A stretch of 64,000 nucleotides of DNA from Cliona cf. orientalis. Taxonomy: Eukaryota > Porifera > Demospongiae > Clionaida > Clionaidae. Position numbers and translations under genes: made by a program. Under the pieces are notes generated by a model. That model was not told where the DNA came from and made no database searches. It was given only the letters and a program-made list of their open reading frames with translations. Below are positions 13,001 to 23,269 of the stretch, one piece after another (the stretch's first letter is position 1; each line of letters opens with the position of its first letter). The stretch spans positions 3,286,001-3,350,000 of the forward strand of contig OZ005691.1 of NCBI GenBank assembly GCA_963930775.1, written 5' to 3'.

Positions 13001-16000
13001 TACCGTGTAGCCAGAAAATTTGGCGGAGAATTAAATTTGCAACCGCCAAATTAAAATCTGCCAAAATTTCCTACTTGCATATGTACATATGGTGATCCCG
13101 TACCGAACCACCAAATTTAAATCTGCCAATATTCTTGCAATAGCAATTTTGGGCTCATCCGCCAAATGTAAATTCCCGCCAATATTTCCGGCTATACGGG
13201 TGGCTTCTTGCTATACTATATGCAATGAAAAATATTTTTCAGACGATCAATTTTCTTATATAGTCCGTGTCCTAACCTGGAGGGCATAAAAGATGCGCTC
13301 TCCTACAAGTTCAGAAGACTCATGATTGGTCAGAATTGTTGTGCCGTGTGCACAAACAAGGTTACCAGGGCCTTGCGCCTAGGGGCCATAGAGATGCATT
13401 CTCGAGCTTGAACGAGCGGCGCAAGCGCCGCACATTTCAACAGGCCTGCTTGGCAGGCCACCGAGCCTCAAGCGAAGGGAGAGGTGATGTCTGCTCTTTG
13501 TCATGGTCTGGTGGTAGATTCGACGTTCGAGCGGAGTGAGAACGTCGCCATTACACGGTGAGTTTGAGTAGCTGCTCAATGAGGGGGTGTGGTCTACACC
13601 AGTTCGGTGTTGCTTTCATCTGTGCATGCGCACTGTACTAACTACTCGATTATACATAGCATGTAGTGTTCAGTCATGATTGTGACATCAAACATACTTG
13701 TAGCTTAGTAATAAATATGGCACTAATTATTAACTCATCTTCCTCGCTTGTATAAACGATGTTCAATATCATATACCGTATTTATTCGAATAGAAACCGC
13801 ACCCCGAACAGTATTATCATGATTAACAGATATAGGCATGCAGGGTTGGGGTCTCGTGATATTAATTTTATCATGAACAATTGTTACACTGGTCGCACTA
13901 GTATTAAAATAATGTACGTAGCTGTACAGAACACTTTGAGGTTCCCAAATGTGGAGTTATGCTATCCAGATTAAAAATGATTAGATCACGATTACATAAC
14001 TAAGCCGCCCTCGTATAGTAGCCGCTACTGGAGGTCCGCCAAAGAAATAGTAGCCGCCCGCGAATAGTAGCCGCACACATGCGTGAACACAGTTTAAGTG
14101 GGTGTGGTCACGTTCACACGCCATGAACAATCGTCAGTTCGAGGCAAAAGCATTACAGAAGACGTCCCTGGCTTGGTTCTGCTGCTGTTTTTCGATCATA
14201 ATATCTCGACTATTCGAAAAGTAGTCCTAAAAATCTAGTCTATCACAAGATACCACCGGATTGACGCAAAGCTGTCCTCGAATAAGAGCTTCCCTCGATT
14301 AGTAGCCGCATTCCAGCAAGGCTGAAATTAATAGTAGCCACGGCTACTATTTGAATAAATACTGTACATGCATGTATTGTATGTACAGGGGCACTGTGTG
14401 CTCATACGAAGGTGTACTGAAATACTACTGTTTCTGAAACAGTGACTCTGATTGGTTGAAACTATAGGCCAAATTATGGTTGATATTCTCCCTATAACTT
14501 GCTTGTGTTCATACACATCCTCCCCTTTCACCTATGGCATTGGTATACTACATGTACATGGAATATATAATCAAGATACTGATAGCATGCAGCCATAACT
14601 TTCCTCATCCATGCTGTGCTTTAAATAGCAAGTGAATCTATAGCCTTACGTGGAGAAGGGTATTGGTCTTGGTTCTACTTTGTACATGGAAATTGTACCA
14701 GGATTGACAAATTCTAATATGCATATTGTATATACATTTAGCTAATGGTAGTACGTGGTATAAAATTTTATATTTTTGGACCAATCCGCAGAAATGTCAA
14801 ATGTTAGTACCCATAGTCACCCTAAGGTACATGTACAGTAACTCTCACCAGAGATGGTGTGTGTGTCTGTACATATATGTCTGTCTATTACCCGTCTATT
14901 GCCTCTGTGGTTCATATCGGCCGCATGCTTGCATTTTGTAACTTAAAATTTTTTTCTTAAAAGATATGGATTTTTACGACTAGCCATGATATTAATTAAC
15001 CCTCGGCACATGCGCGAGGGTGACATTATTCGTTGTATCTGTCTATCTGTCTATTATCAAGCTAGCGGCTACATAACTCGTTTGTGAGTCCACAAGTGCA
15101 ACGTCATAAGTACGGTCTCATAAGGTTCCTTATGGTGTTCCAAACACATGTATTATGTGGATTTCGCTGACTTGCTTACTTCATAAGTTTTGGCGTTATT
15201 TGCTGATTCTAAGCTTCTTAACCTGGCTTTACGTATAAATAGAACGTTGTGTGTTGCGTGCTGATATAGTAAGCTTATGTACATAATGGTAACCATCTGT
15301 GCATGCGCTGTAAGGTTACAGTAATCGTTGACTCCGTGCTGATCGCCACCTTCTTCGCTCCCTGGCGAGTGAAGCTTTCAATAGATGTAGCTGACGACAG
15401 AGGCTATAGATCCAATAAGACAACTGGCTCATCGTTGATTGGAGCGCAGTTTACCGTACTTAATCTAATACTATGCATTATATTTGATTAACTACGGTAA
15501 TAATACCAACTTCAGTGCTGATTCAAGATGTTTTGAAGAAGCTAGCTAATGTTCCCAAGGAGGCTACTGTGAGGGACATTATCGGCACCGTAGTGCGGAG
15601 TTAGATACAACACACCAGGGTTGTTACCGTGAGCCGTTGAACTTTGAACAACACTGCTGCAGTGCGAGTATAACATTAGCCTCGCCCCCCAGCCTTTACA
15701 TTGAAATTCGATAAAGGGTTGAAGATGAGGCTGCTACATGTACAATATGTTAAATAGTGTGCTGTCATTGCCTGCTTGTGCAGCTGTACAATACCATATG
15801 CGACGCACCCAGGGTTTTATATGCTCTAAAGAGTTCTAGATGGTGATAGCATCAATATCAAAAGTTAAGTGAAAAAATATTAATGTTATAACGGTATATC
15901 TTTAGGTACCAGTGAATCACGGCGTCTTTTTGAGGTCTCGATGAAGTTTGGCTTTGTAGATGCTTCCGTGGATAAAATGTTGTTCCACGGAAGTGCAGGT

Positions 16001-18537
16001 GTCGGCAAAACCTGCACTATGAGCATTGTCGCAGGAGAAAAAATACCCGAAGCTCGACACAGTACCCCCATAGCCACCCGCCCCGTAACCATCTTTCAAA
16101 TGCTGTTGTCAAAGGAGATATGGCTCAAGTACACGTCGGAACAACGACTGAAAATCTGTGCATGGCTGTCGAAATTGGGACTTGGACCGGAACTGGTCGA
16201 GGTGTTGAAACAGGGAGCAGCAACTCCAGCTCTAGATCCAACCAGTGAGGAAGGTAGCAACCAGGAGGAGAGTGGCGTAGAACAAGTACAAAGTCCACGG
16301 AGCCCAGGTGCCACAGCTCTTCAACCAGAGCAGTCTGCAGCCCAAGTCAGTGAGCAGCATGCTGATCGCTCAAGTATTGCAGCACAACCATCTACTGCTT
16401 CTGTCGATCCTAAAGTGATCAAAGTGATCCAGGAGGTCCTTGATAAGATGTTTGAGCTGATTGATAAGTGCTCCGAGTCAGAAGACCCAATCTCCTTCCT
16501 GCGTAAGATCCTCATCACTGATTGTGGAGGGCAGCCTCAATTTCACGAGATCCTACCCATCTTCTTGAAAAGGATGTCTATGATCGTATTCGTCATTAAG
16601 CTATCGGAAGAGCTTTCTAGCCGTCCAATGATTGAATACTACGAGAATGGGAAATCCTTGGGCACTCCTTATGAATCCGACCTGACCACTGAGCAGCTCC
16701 TCCAGCAAGGCCTTCGATCACTCCACTCTCATCGCTCCAGCAAAGATAAAGGTGATAATGCTCCACAGATCGTGGTCGTTGGCACTCATAAAGACAAGGA
16801 GGGAGAGTGCAAGGAATCCAGGAAAGCAAAAAATCAGAAGCTGCGAGAAATGCTTCTACCCGCCTTCAAAGATGAGATCATCTACTACCAGGTAGATACT
16901 GAGGATATCCTCTTCCCTATGAATGCAAGGTGCCCTGGCCAAGAAGAAGAGGATATGGCACAAGTGGTTCGGAACAGAGTGCGCAGATCAAAACCAAGGC
17001 GAATTCCTCTTCCATGGATGGCTCTAGAGATTGTGCTGGATGAAATCACTCACGTTCTTCAGCGTGGACTACTCCACAAGAATGAATGCCTTGAAGTTGC
17101 TCGCAGGCTTCACTTTGATGAGAGCACCCTAGAAGCAGCTCTAATGTACCTTGATGAGCTGTCTCTGATCCTCTACTATCCCGATATTCTTCCAGACCTT
17201 GTCTTCACCAACCCACAGGTGCTTTTGGACAAAGTCTCGGAGCTAGTAAAAGTCCATCACGATTTGAGAAAGCGCACTGCTGGAGATAAGGCATGGAAAG
17301 AGTTCTTCAGTCATGCTCTCATCACCGTCGAATTTCTTTCGCAAAAGGATTTCGATAAGCACTATGTGCCTCGCCTCTTTATGCCAAAACACCTGGTGGT
17401 TTTCTGTCGAAAGCTCTTCATTTTTGCCAACTATTCTGAAGGAAAATTTTTCGTCCCTTGCCTTCTTCGAATGCTTGGCCGTGATGATGTGTCAAAGTAT
17501 CGCCTGTCACATGACTACCATCTCACACCACTTGTCCTCCACTTCACTGATGGCCCTCCACGTCGTGGCATCTTCTGTGCTCTTCTCTGTTTCTTGACTT
17601 CACCAGAGAACCACTTCCCAGGACCATGGAAGTTGAAGATGCCGTCAGCTGGATCAGTCACTCCCACTTGCCTCCACCGCAACTGTGTCCAGTTCACCAT
17701 TTGTGGGGTCAAAGTACCTTGCAGTGTGACACTCATCGACACCTTGCTTCAGTTTGAGGTACACGTGAAAGTTTCAAAGCAAGCTGCATGCAAGGTCTGC
17801 CCGACAATCAAACGTGCTATCACTGCTGGGCTGCAGAAGGCTAACGTCGCTTTAGGCTACACAAACTCAACACCATCTTTTGCCTTTCTCTGTCCTTGTG
17901 GAGCTGGAGAGCCTCATCCTGCTACCATTGGAGATGGATTTTGGATCTGCACTTCTGATCAGGAAGAGGGAGACGAGTTTTCACCAAACCAGCAGCTGTG
18001 GTTAGATGGAGACGTTCTTTTGGAGGAAAAATCAGGTATGATTTTTAACTGAGTTACTTCTAGGTCATATTTTTTGGTTTTATACTGCCATTAAACTAAT
18101 GAGAATTGGATGTGTAGTGATTATTCCAAGCCCTTTATATAAGCCATCCTCCAGATTTAGCTATCCCGTGTGTCTTAAAATATATTTACGCATCAGATTC
18201 TGTATATGTACATGTAGGTTCATCTCCGACGATGGCTGAGCTGCTTCGCTTTCGTGCTGGTGACAGTCACATCAACATACCTCGGGAGGTGGGAACAAAG
18301 TACCACAATCTTGGAGTACAGCTTCTCCACGAAAGCTTTGGATACATCAGATCACTGGAGAGAGAACTCCATGAGAATGCAGAGAGAATCAACTGCCAAA
18401 TTTTTCAAGAGTGGCTAGACGGCAAAGGAAGGAAGCCTACGTCATGGGGTACGGTGGTGGGGGTACTCAATGACATTGAAATGGGAGAACTAGCAAGTAA
18501 AATTGAAACCAGCCTCAACATTCATACACGCGACTAA
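3822..18537 (+). CDS. Death domain x3 - ROC-like GTPase - COR - death domain protein, gene 1
   Basis: Six exons: 3822-4089, 7120-7380, 7902-8174, 11446-11709, 15906-18035 and 18218-18537. All junctions are phase 1 with GT/AG borders, giving 1,171 residues. Residues 1-89 are a charged region without a recognised domain. Three death-fold repeats follow (about 90-355), then a ROC-like GTPase with P-loop GSAGVGKT (384-391), DCGGQ switch motif (561) and GTHKD base-recognition motif (648), then a COR-like region, a Cys/His module (CPCGAGEPH) and a C-terminal death domain. Human DAPK1 and LRRK2 supply the ROC-COR analogy; the death domains suggest homotypic signalling complexes in the cytoplasm. The protein is very similar to gene 2. 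An alternative first exon (5453-5471) is possible. The start was chosen as the first ATG conserved in both copies. Confidence 0.8.
4318..5041 (-). mobile_element. Hairpin-ended non-autonomous element, reverse orientation
   Basis: Inserted in intron 1 of gene 1; gene 2 lacks it at the matching place. One end carries the palindrome around GCGCGCATGCGC next to TTACCCC, followed by TGTCTGTT repeats. The other reads AGAGCTCATAGAGCACATAC in the element's sense. The same ends occur at 12236-12623, 27041-27664 and 35518-35901. No coding capacity. The structure resembles Helentron-derived short elements; this family assignment is an inference. Confidence 0.6.
5246..5412 (+). pseudogene. Relic of alternative terminal exon, gene 1
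   Basis: Homologous to 31961-32133 in gene 2. The frame still reads KAAKNARGRQ through RGRIDVLLTEL to a TAA at 5410-5412, but the upstream portion containing the acceptor is missing, so it cannot splice to exon 1 in the same way. See the gene 2 entry. Confidence 0.5.
5453..5471 (+). other. Possible alternative first micro-exon (MWRGLSG)
   Basis: ATGTGGAGAGGACTATCAG is followed by GTAGGT. It is in phase 1, like exon 1, so it would join the first death-domain exon in frame to give MWRGLS-G-LTVDNV. The nineteen bases and the donor are identical in gene 2 (32175-32193). Whether it is used is unknown. Confidence 0.35.
5566..6956 (-). mobile_element. Composite foldback element, copy i (1.39 kb)
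   Basis: Absent from the matching intron of gene 2, where the flanks are joined (near 32,283). One end carries two 110 bp arms, 5566-5675 and 5831-5940, that are perfect reverse complements. The far end (6956) has CATAGAGTCGGTAGACTC on the minus strand. Two further copies exist at 8955-11142 and 62388-63729. The interior is non-coding and includes GC-rich CGCTAGCG palindromes around 6300-6440. Confidence 0.8.
7120..7380 (+). CDS. Gene 1, death-domain exon 1
   Basis: 87 codons beginning LTVDNVRKALHGIPWRKVGE. The spacing of hydrophobic residues and tryptophans (IPW, VIRYWIL, ASWRKII) fits six-helix death domains. Acceptor TTGCAG before 7120, donor GTATGT after 7380, phase 1 at both ends. Confidence 0.8.
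7902..8174 (+). CDS. Gene 1, death-domain exon 2
   Basis: 91 codons, DSSLTHSNLSAVLETV onward, with the typical ISWWLQ and SWKWLSGRL tryptophan pattern. Phase 1 at both ends. Copy 2 differs at several surface residues (VGELWVYLSVPF versus VWRLGDFLDVPL). Confidence 0.75.
8600..8735. repeat. GC-rich palindromic repeat, related to 13375-13560
   Basis: Contains GCCTGCTTAGCAGGC and the phrase CGCTTGAGGCTC. The inverse of the same phrases occurs around 13,435-13,500, next to matching ACAAAGAACAGACC/TGCTCTTTGTCAT ends. In gene 2 this stretch is replaced by a shorter sequence. Probably a short mobile repeat. Confidence 0.45.
8955..11142 (+). mobile_element. Composite foldback element, copy ii, with nested insertion
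   Basis: Starts CATAGAGTCGGTAGACTC at 8955 and ends TTTTTTATACTTG at 11142. Gene 2 has an empty site (TTGTATATAGTATAAC near 34,244). The left foldback arm is split by another element at 9858-10769; its remainder runs to about 10,876, and the right arm covers about 11,026-11,142. The arms match each other, including a segment that differs from the other two copies. Confidence 0.75.
9858..10769 (+). mobile_element. Hairpin-ended element (long form), nested
   Basis: Begins CTAGAGCTCTCTCGAGCAC and ends in the palindrome TAACCCTCGCGCATGCGC plus CGAGGGTTA, preceded by GACAGACAGACAGACAAACC. It interrupts the AGTATAAA/AACAATGAAA sequence of the foldback arm, so it is younger than its host element. 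About 910 bp, non-coding. Related long copies lie at 14996-15840 and 37192-38036. Confidence 0.65.
11446..11709 (+). CDS. Gene 1, death-domain exon 3
   Basis: 88 codons, DPTLTLNNVTAVIKDVQRW onward, with CWDYWL and SWRILADGL in the expected death-fold places. Phase 1 at both ends; acceptor CTCTTTACAG and donor GTGAGT. Confidence 0.78.
12091..12782. mobile_element. hAT-like MITE, with a nested hairpin element
   Basis: Terminal inverted repeats CAGGGGCGTAGGAACA and TGCTTCCTACGCCCCTG, flanked by TACAC on both sides. It contains a poly-G run (12,720-12,740) and a nested element at 12236-12623. Gene 2 holds the same nested pair (from 35373), so both insertions predate the duplication. Confidence 0.65.
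12236..12623 (+). mobile_element. Hairpin-ended element (short form)
   Basis: Starts CTAGAGCTCTATAGAGCACA and ends GCGCATGCGTGTGGGGTAAT, with GACAGACAGACAAAC before the end. Same family as 4318-5041. Confidence 0.65.
13001..13200. repeat. Small MITE rich in TTTGGCGG
   Basis: Ends TACCGTGTAGCCAG and CCGGCTATACGGG are inverted repeats. Internal blocks alternate between ATTTGGCGG and CCGCCAAATT. Present in gene 2 at about 36244-36461, so older than the duplication. Confidence 0.55.
13375..13560. repeat. GC-rich palindromic repeat
   Basis: Contains the hairpins GGCGCAAGCGCC and GGCCTGCTTGGCAGGCC. This stretch and its flanks (13,210-13,700) are missing from gene 2, so it is an insertion private to gene 1 or a deletion in gene 2. 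Open frames through it are not convincing. Confidence 0.45.
13774..14366. mobile_element. MITE with ACCGTATTTATTCGAATAG ends
   Basis: Ends TACCGTATTTATTCGAATAG and CTATTTGAATAAATACTGTA are inverted repeats. Gene 2 lacks the element, joining the flanks as ATACCATATACATGCATG near 36,555. The interior repeats TAGTAGCCGC phrases. Non-coding. Confidence 0.7.
14996..15840 (-). mobile_element. Hairpin-ended element (long form), reverse
   Basis: The palindrome TTAACCCTCGGCACATGCGC opens the left end and the AGAGCTCT-type end (seen as GAGTTCTAGA) closes the right. Present in both gene copies (gene 2: 37192-38036). Non-coding. Confidence 0.5.
15906..18035 (+). CDS. Gene 1, ROC-COR exon (710 codons)
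   Basis: A single large exon holding the whole GTPase and COR part. G1 is GSAGVGKT, G3 DCGGQPQF and G4 GTHKD. About 170 residues separate G1 from G3, filled by a Ser/Gln/Glu-rich linker (about 16,200-16,400). The COR-like part runs from LPWMALEIVLDEITHVLQRG through FTNPQVLLDKVSELV. Near the C end is a putative metal-binding cluster FLCPCGAGEPHPATIG, ending WICTS. Acceptor TATATCTTTAG, donor GTATGA. A NACHT assignment does not fit the DxGGQ and THKD motifs. Confidence 0.85.
18218..18537 (+). CDS. Gene 1, C-terminal death-domain exon
   Basis: Joins in frame after KSG to SSPTMAELLRFRAG, with IFQEWLDGKGRKPTSWGTVV in the last helices. The downstream stretch LASKIETSL closes the fold. It stops at TAA after HTRD. 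Gene 2 has an almost identical exon. Confidence 0.8.
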
Positions 18538-19149
18538 TAGTTGTCATCTTTTGTTTATTTATGTTTGCTTATTAATTTTAATGCTGTTGAAATTTTCCCC
18601 AGTTTTAAGGATTAAAATGTTCATCTTTGTGTGGTTGTGACGTCTGATTTCACGTGTCTAATAGGATGTTGATTACTCTGCTCAGCGCTAGCGCAGTAAC
18701 TTTCTGTATTCTGTGGTATGCAAAAGACATACCACATAACAGTTACAGTTCATACAAGAGAGAATAATTATAAGTCAAGAGCCATTCTGTGAATCTGTGA
18801 ATTACTTTTAGGCATGCCACATCCACCTATAAGATTCAACATTCCTTGAAAAATTCTTCCTTGAAATGCTCTGATCTGCAAAAGTTATCTCTCTCAATAG
18901 TTTCCCGCTATACAGTATTGGCCCCACAAAATTTTCTGATATTATAATTATGGGAATAAAAGGATGCGAACCCAAATCCCCACCCCCTTCATGCTGCTTG
19001 AGAACACCATACAATGATTTTGACACGATACTTGACAACACAACAATAAATTAAGCATCAAAAAGAAAGATGTGCACCAGACATGAACACGCCTCACTGA
19101 GAAAAAGAAAGGCAAGCACCTTGGACTTGGATAATACTATACCAGTTAA
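18538..19149. other. Tail-to-tail spacer between gene 1 and syntaxin copy 2
   Basis: Contains the 3' ends of both genes. AATAAA-like signals are visible on the minus strand side only weakly. No exon recognised. Its counterpart is 40759-41384. Confidence 0.45.
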
Positions 19150-20589
19150 CTAAATTGTATGCTTGACTACTTGGTAAATGACGAGTGCGACTATAGCCAG
19201 GGCAATGAGAACAACCAGCACTAGAATGACAATAAGTTTGATGGACCTCTTTTGGTGTTTCTCTGCTTTCTCCAGCTCCTCTACTCCCTTGGAGACCTTG
19301 TGGGCTGTCTGCTCGATGTTGTAGTCAATGCGATCCAGTATTGTACCCTAATATAGTGTTGCAGTATGTAACATAAAAATTAAGTATTGTCCAGGGTATA
19401 CTGTAGCGAGCATAATAGTTATCGTACCTGATCAACGACCATTGTTGCTAGGTCTCGATACATTTCATTGATCTCTGAGATGGACTGGACAATAGCTGTT
19501 ATCTCCTTTTCTCTCTCCTCTATCATGGCTACACTGTTCTCCACCATCGACATTTGTTGCCGAGTGAACCCCTGTCATTAAAGCAAATAATAATATACGT
19601 AATAGGGGGTGCAGGGAATGGGTGTTGAGTGTCATGAACTGACCTTGTCGTAGAGGACTTGTGGATCTTCCTCCTCTTCCTCTCCAAACACTGATGCTGT
19701 GGGTTTCACCTCACCACCAACCACACGCTCCTCCCTGTGCTTCATCCCTATACATAAGTAAAAGTCGTTATATATACATGTAGATGTTACCGTATACATG
19801 TATATACATGGAGCGGGAGGGGGAGAGAGGGAGTGAAAGACTATGGGTGGTATGGTTGTTTCTGTGCTTCATCGTTATACATAATGGCATAAGAGTGATA
19901 CTAGCATGTTATGCATGCTACTATATACAGGGAATGAAGACGAAAGAGGGGGAAAGGGAGAGAGAGCTTTTTTTGGGGGGGGGGGGGGGTGGTGCTCTAT
20001 CCCTAGATATTACGCATAACGGCATAAAATTCAAGTTGCTAGATATTAGTGTATATATACAGGGAATGGAAAACAGAGGGAGGGAGAGAGGGAGGGGGGG
20101 TGGGAGGGGGAGGGACAGAGAGACAGGAAGAGGGAGAATAATATGTAACTATGTACATGTACATGGACATACATTGTACATGTATCTTCCGCTAAACTCA
20201 CTCTTGAGGTAAGACGATTGAGACTTTCTGAAGTTGACTGAGAGATCTTGTAGAGAGATGGCCAGCGATGTGGTGACGTTCTTGGCAACTTTCCTCTCTT
20301 GGTCTGAAGCATCTTTGCTTTTTGCGTTGATAGTTTGTAGACCTCTCTTGGCTCTTGTAAACATCTGGATTTACGATAATATTATTTGTGCATACCATAG
20401 TGTCCTGATTACATATAAATGCCTGTGGCCAAGTGAACATTTTAGCCCGCATTGGCACTTACCTACATGTAGGATATAAATTGCATACATTTGTATAGGT
20501 GGTACATTGACCCCATGAAATGCAGTGTATAGGGGCTTACCCTGGACACTAAAAAACTCAGTATATAAGACAGTTAGGGTGTTTTCTCT

Positions 20590-20626
<37 letters not shown>

Positions 20627-23110
20627 TGCAATAGCCATACAAGTGGATGTGGTTTGCTAGCTGAGCTAAGATAATATTATTGTAGCCAGAGTACATGTAT
20701 TAGTCGGTGAGCTGAAGATGTCTACCTGTGTGATTTCCTGAGTGAGAATCTCTATCTCTTGTTCTTCCTCCACATCATCAAAGACATCGGGACGAGTGGC
20801 GTGTTTGTCCTGAAGCTGACTCAGCTCTTGCACTGCATACATGTAGTACAGGCATCAATGTCACTACTCTATACACTGTGGAACCCCAAAGGACACTCCC
20901 ATCATGCAAGGTCCCAGCAATATATACATTATGAAAGAGTTCAAAGTTCCCCCAGAATAATCGGGCCAGTTTAAGCTTTCCTAAGGTGCCTTGCTACATA
21001 CATGTACATATACATGCACATATATTATGCCTTAATTGTTACATACATGCACATGTACATGTATATACATCTACACTACACTCACTTCTTCTCTTGATGG
21101 TGGTCACCTCATATTGAATCTCATCCAGCAAATGTGTCCTACATGTGTTTATACATGCATGTATTAATTCATAACAATAATTATTACGACGTGCAAGTCA
21201 TGCGTTTTATTACGTCAACATAAGTGACTTTAGTAGTCATGTGTACCGGACATACAGTGTACACACTACCATTGATGTGGCTCACCATTCCGGAGCTATG
21301 GTGTAGGCGCTGTGCACTGGATCATCATCCACAGCACCTCGAGTTGGAACAAGAGCTATCGTGTCCGAACCAGCATGCTAGATTATGTGTGTGTGAGTGT
21401 GTCATGAAAGTATTATATTTGTGAGTAAACAATGTACATGTACATGTAACAATTACGGTACACTGCTGCAGAGAGAATTACGCAATCTATGTAACATTGT
21501 TACATAAACCATCAAGTCCATGTTCATGTGTACATGTAGCTATCTAATGCGTGACTGTATTTGGACGTAATTTGTTACAAATTTGAAACAGGAAATTGAC
21601 GTGGTTATCAATTAATTTACTTTACAACCGTGTTTTGCCATACTAGGAATTCCAAATGTTAATAGGGAATTCCCCCTCAATCCCAGCCTGACCTGTGACG
21701 TGTACGCTGCTCAGCGCACACACAAACTTCAATTCAATGCACTTCCCCACGCACCATTAGCTGCTGTTGGTCTGGGTGGAACACCACCACCCGAAGATCG
21801 TCCTTAAGCAATTCGATCTCGCCGCTTTCGTGCCTTCTTGACTTCTTTTTAGGCCGGTCTTCAATTATTACAGGGTTTTCCTCCTTTATAGTATAACATG
21901 TATGTTGGGATTCTTCCGTTTCGATCTTTCCTAGTTCAATGATTTCAATTTCTCCATTTTTTGGCGTACGTGTTGATGATAACTTTGATTCTGTCCGATC
22001 TCCTTGACTCGGTGGTGTCCTAGATCTTTTGTCTGTGATTCTTGGCGTTATGAGTCGCTTGAAACTTTCGCTTCGTTTTCCGGCACCTTCAGAAGATGCG
22101 CTTGACGAGTGACGCTGACTGGTATAGGTGACTTTTATTGAATTGATGTATTCGACTGATTGGTGGGGGGCTTCGAACTTATCGTGCAGTGATGATGATG
22201 AATGAGTGCTTCGACTTACGGTGACGGATGAACTGGAGTGATGATTGACAGTTGATGATGATGATGAGCAGGGGTTAGGGCTGGGATTGAGGAGGAGGGG
22301 GGAGGGGCATAACGGCTGGCCACGCCCATGGCCACTCTCAGAGGTACGCTGTGACCAAAGAGAAATTATTAGGCATATGAACCAGGGGGCTAAAAGTTAA
22401 GTGAGCCTTGCATGCATGCTTAGTGTATGCGTGATTCATGGGAAAAGAATAAGAAAACGAAGTTTATCAGAAATTACTACGTGTACATACATGTACAATA
22501 GTTTTCTATACACATGTAATCAGGAATTAAGCAAGGGAAAAAATATTTACATACACGGTTTTTTTTGGTTACAGCAATATTGGAACATCATTGATCATGA
22601 GTTACACTGCTGTGTAATTCATAAGCTTGTCTACATGTATACATAGAATGTTCTCACTATTTGACATGGGCCACCATGAATCAAACCAAGATCAATGTAC
22701 ATGTACATGTGACTGACTACTAGTCTTGATCATGACAACAGGATTTATAAGCTAGACTAGCACATGACACACAACAAGGCCAATCGCTAAGATTTGAGTA
22801 GAGGTACAGTACAGTTTTGATCAGAAACAACAGAGGAGTGTGGGATAGAGCTTCCACTCCAATGACCATCACTGTCTGTAGTTTTCTCTCCTCCCCTTCT
22901 CTTTAGTCTCTACATGTACATCTCTCTGTCTCTCTCACACACACACAGACACACACACATACGTATTCTACGGACAGCTGACAAGAGACCTACTCACCCT
23001 CATGCCTCACATCTTATTCCTCCAAACACACACACACACACACAAACACTCACCCATCGAACTTCCTCTGAGTCTGACTGATGGTTTCTCATGGCGTTTT
23101 GTCGATAGTA
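19150..23110 (-). CDS. STX16: Syntaxin-16-like SNARE gene, copy 2 (5' truncated)
   Basis: Minus-strand exons: 23054-23110 (partial first exon), optional 21755-22348, then 21286-21377, 21086-21138, 20726-20832, 20202-20364, 19644-19747, 19428-19571 and 19150-19347. All internal frames and phases are intact. The Habc part matches syntaxin-16 ([32 protein letters not shown]). The Qa-SNARE motif runs from [10 protein letters not shown] to NIEQTAHKV with the zero-layer Q in VVDQ, and a single membrane anchor ([15 protein letters not shown]) precedes a short tail. The first exon has lost its ATG and about 27 residues, including the [12 protein letters not shown]-peptide. An internal ATG in AMRNHQ could start a shortened protein. 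It may be a pseudogene or use a new promoter. Confidence 0.7.
20592..20624. repeat. Poly-G tract, 33 G
   Basis: Longest G run in the window, in the syntaxin copy 2 intron at the position equivalent to 1147-1168. Confidence 0.9.
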
Positions 23111-23269
23111 CAGTATATTGTATAAAGGCATAACTAGTCCTTATGATAAAATTTTAACTACGAAACAAAATTATTTTAGAACACGAAAGCTATAGGCATG
23201 ATAGGTTATTTCTGCAAATTGTGCTCCGTTATATCCCACTAAAGTATGCATGCACTAGTATCGTGATCT

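Noticed and set aside
13336-13579. Open frames on both strands in the GC-rich block
   Set aside because: The block is palindromic repeat sequence (GGCCTGCTTGGCAGGCC) and private to one copy; palindromes produce mirror frames.
15906-18035. NACHT or NLR-type ATPase reading of the large exon
   Set aside because: DCGGQ and GTHKD are Ras/Roc motifs, and the downstream region fits COR. No Walker B of NACHT type or leucine-rich repeats are seen.
20592-20624. Poly-G run as a telomere-like or sequencing-gap artefact
   Set aside because: The run recurs at equivalent places with unique flanks in three paralogues and is not a TTAGGG-type repeat. Its exact length may still be unreliable.
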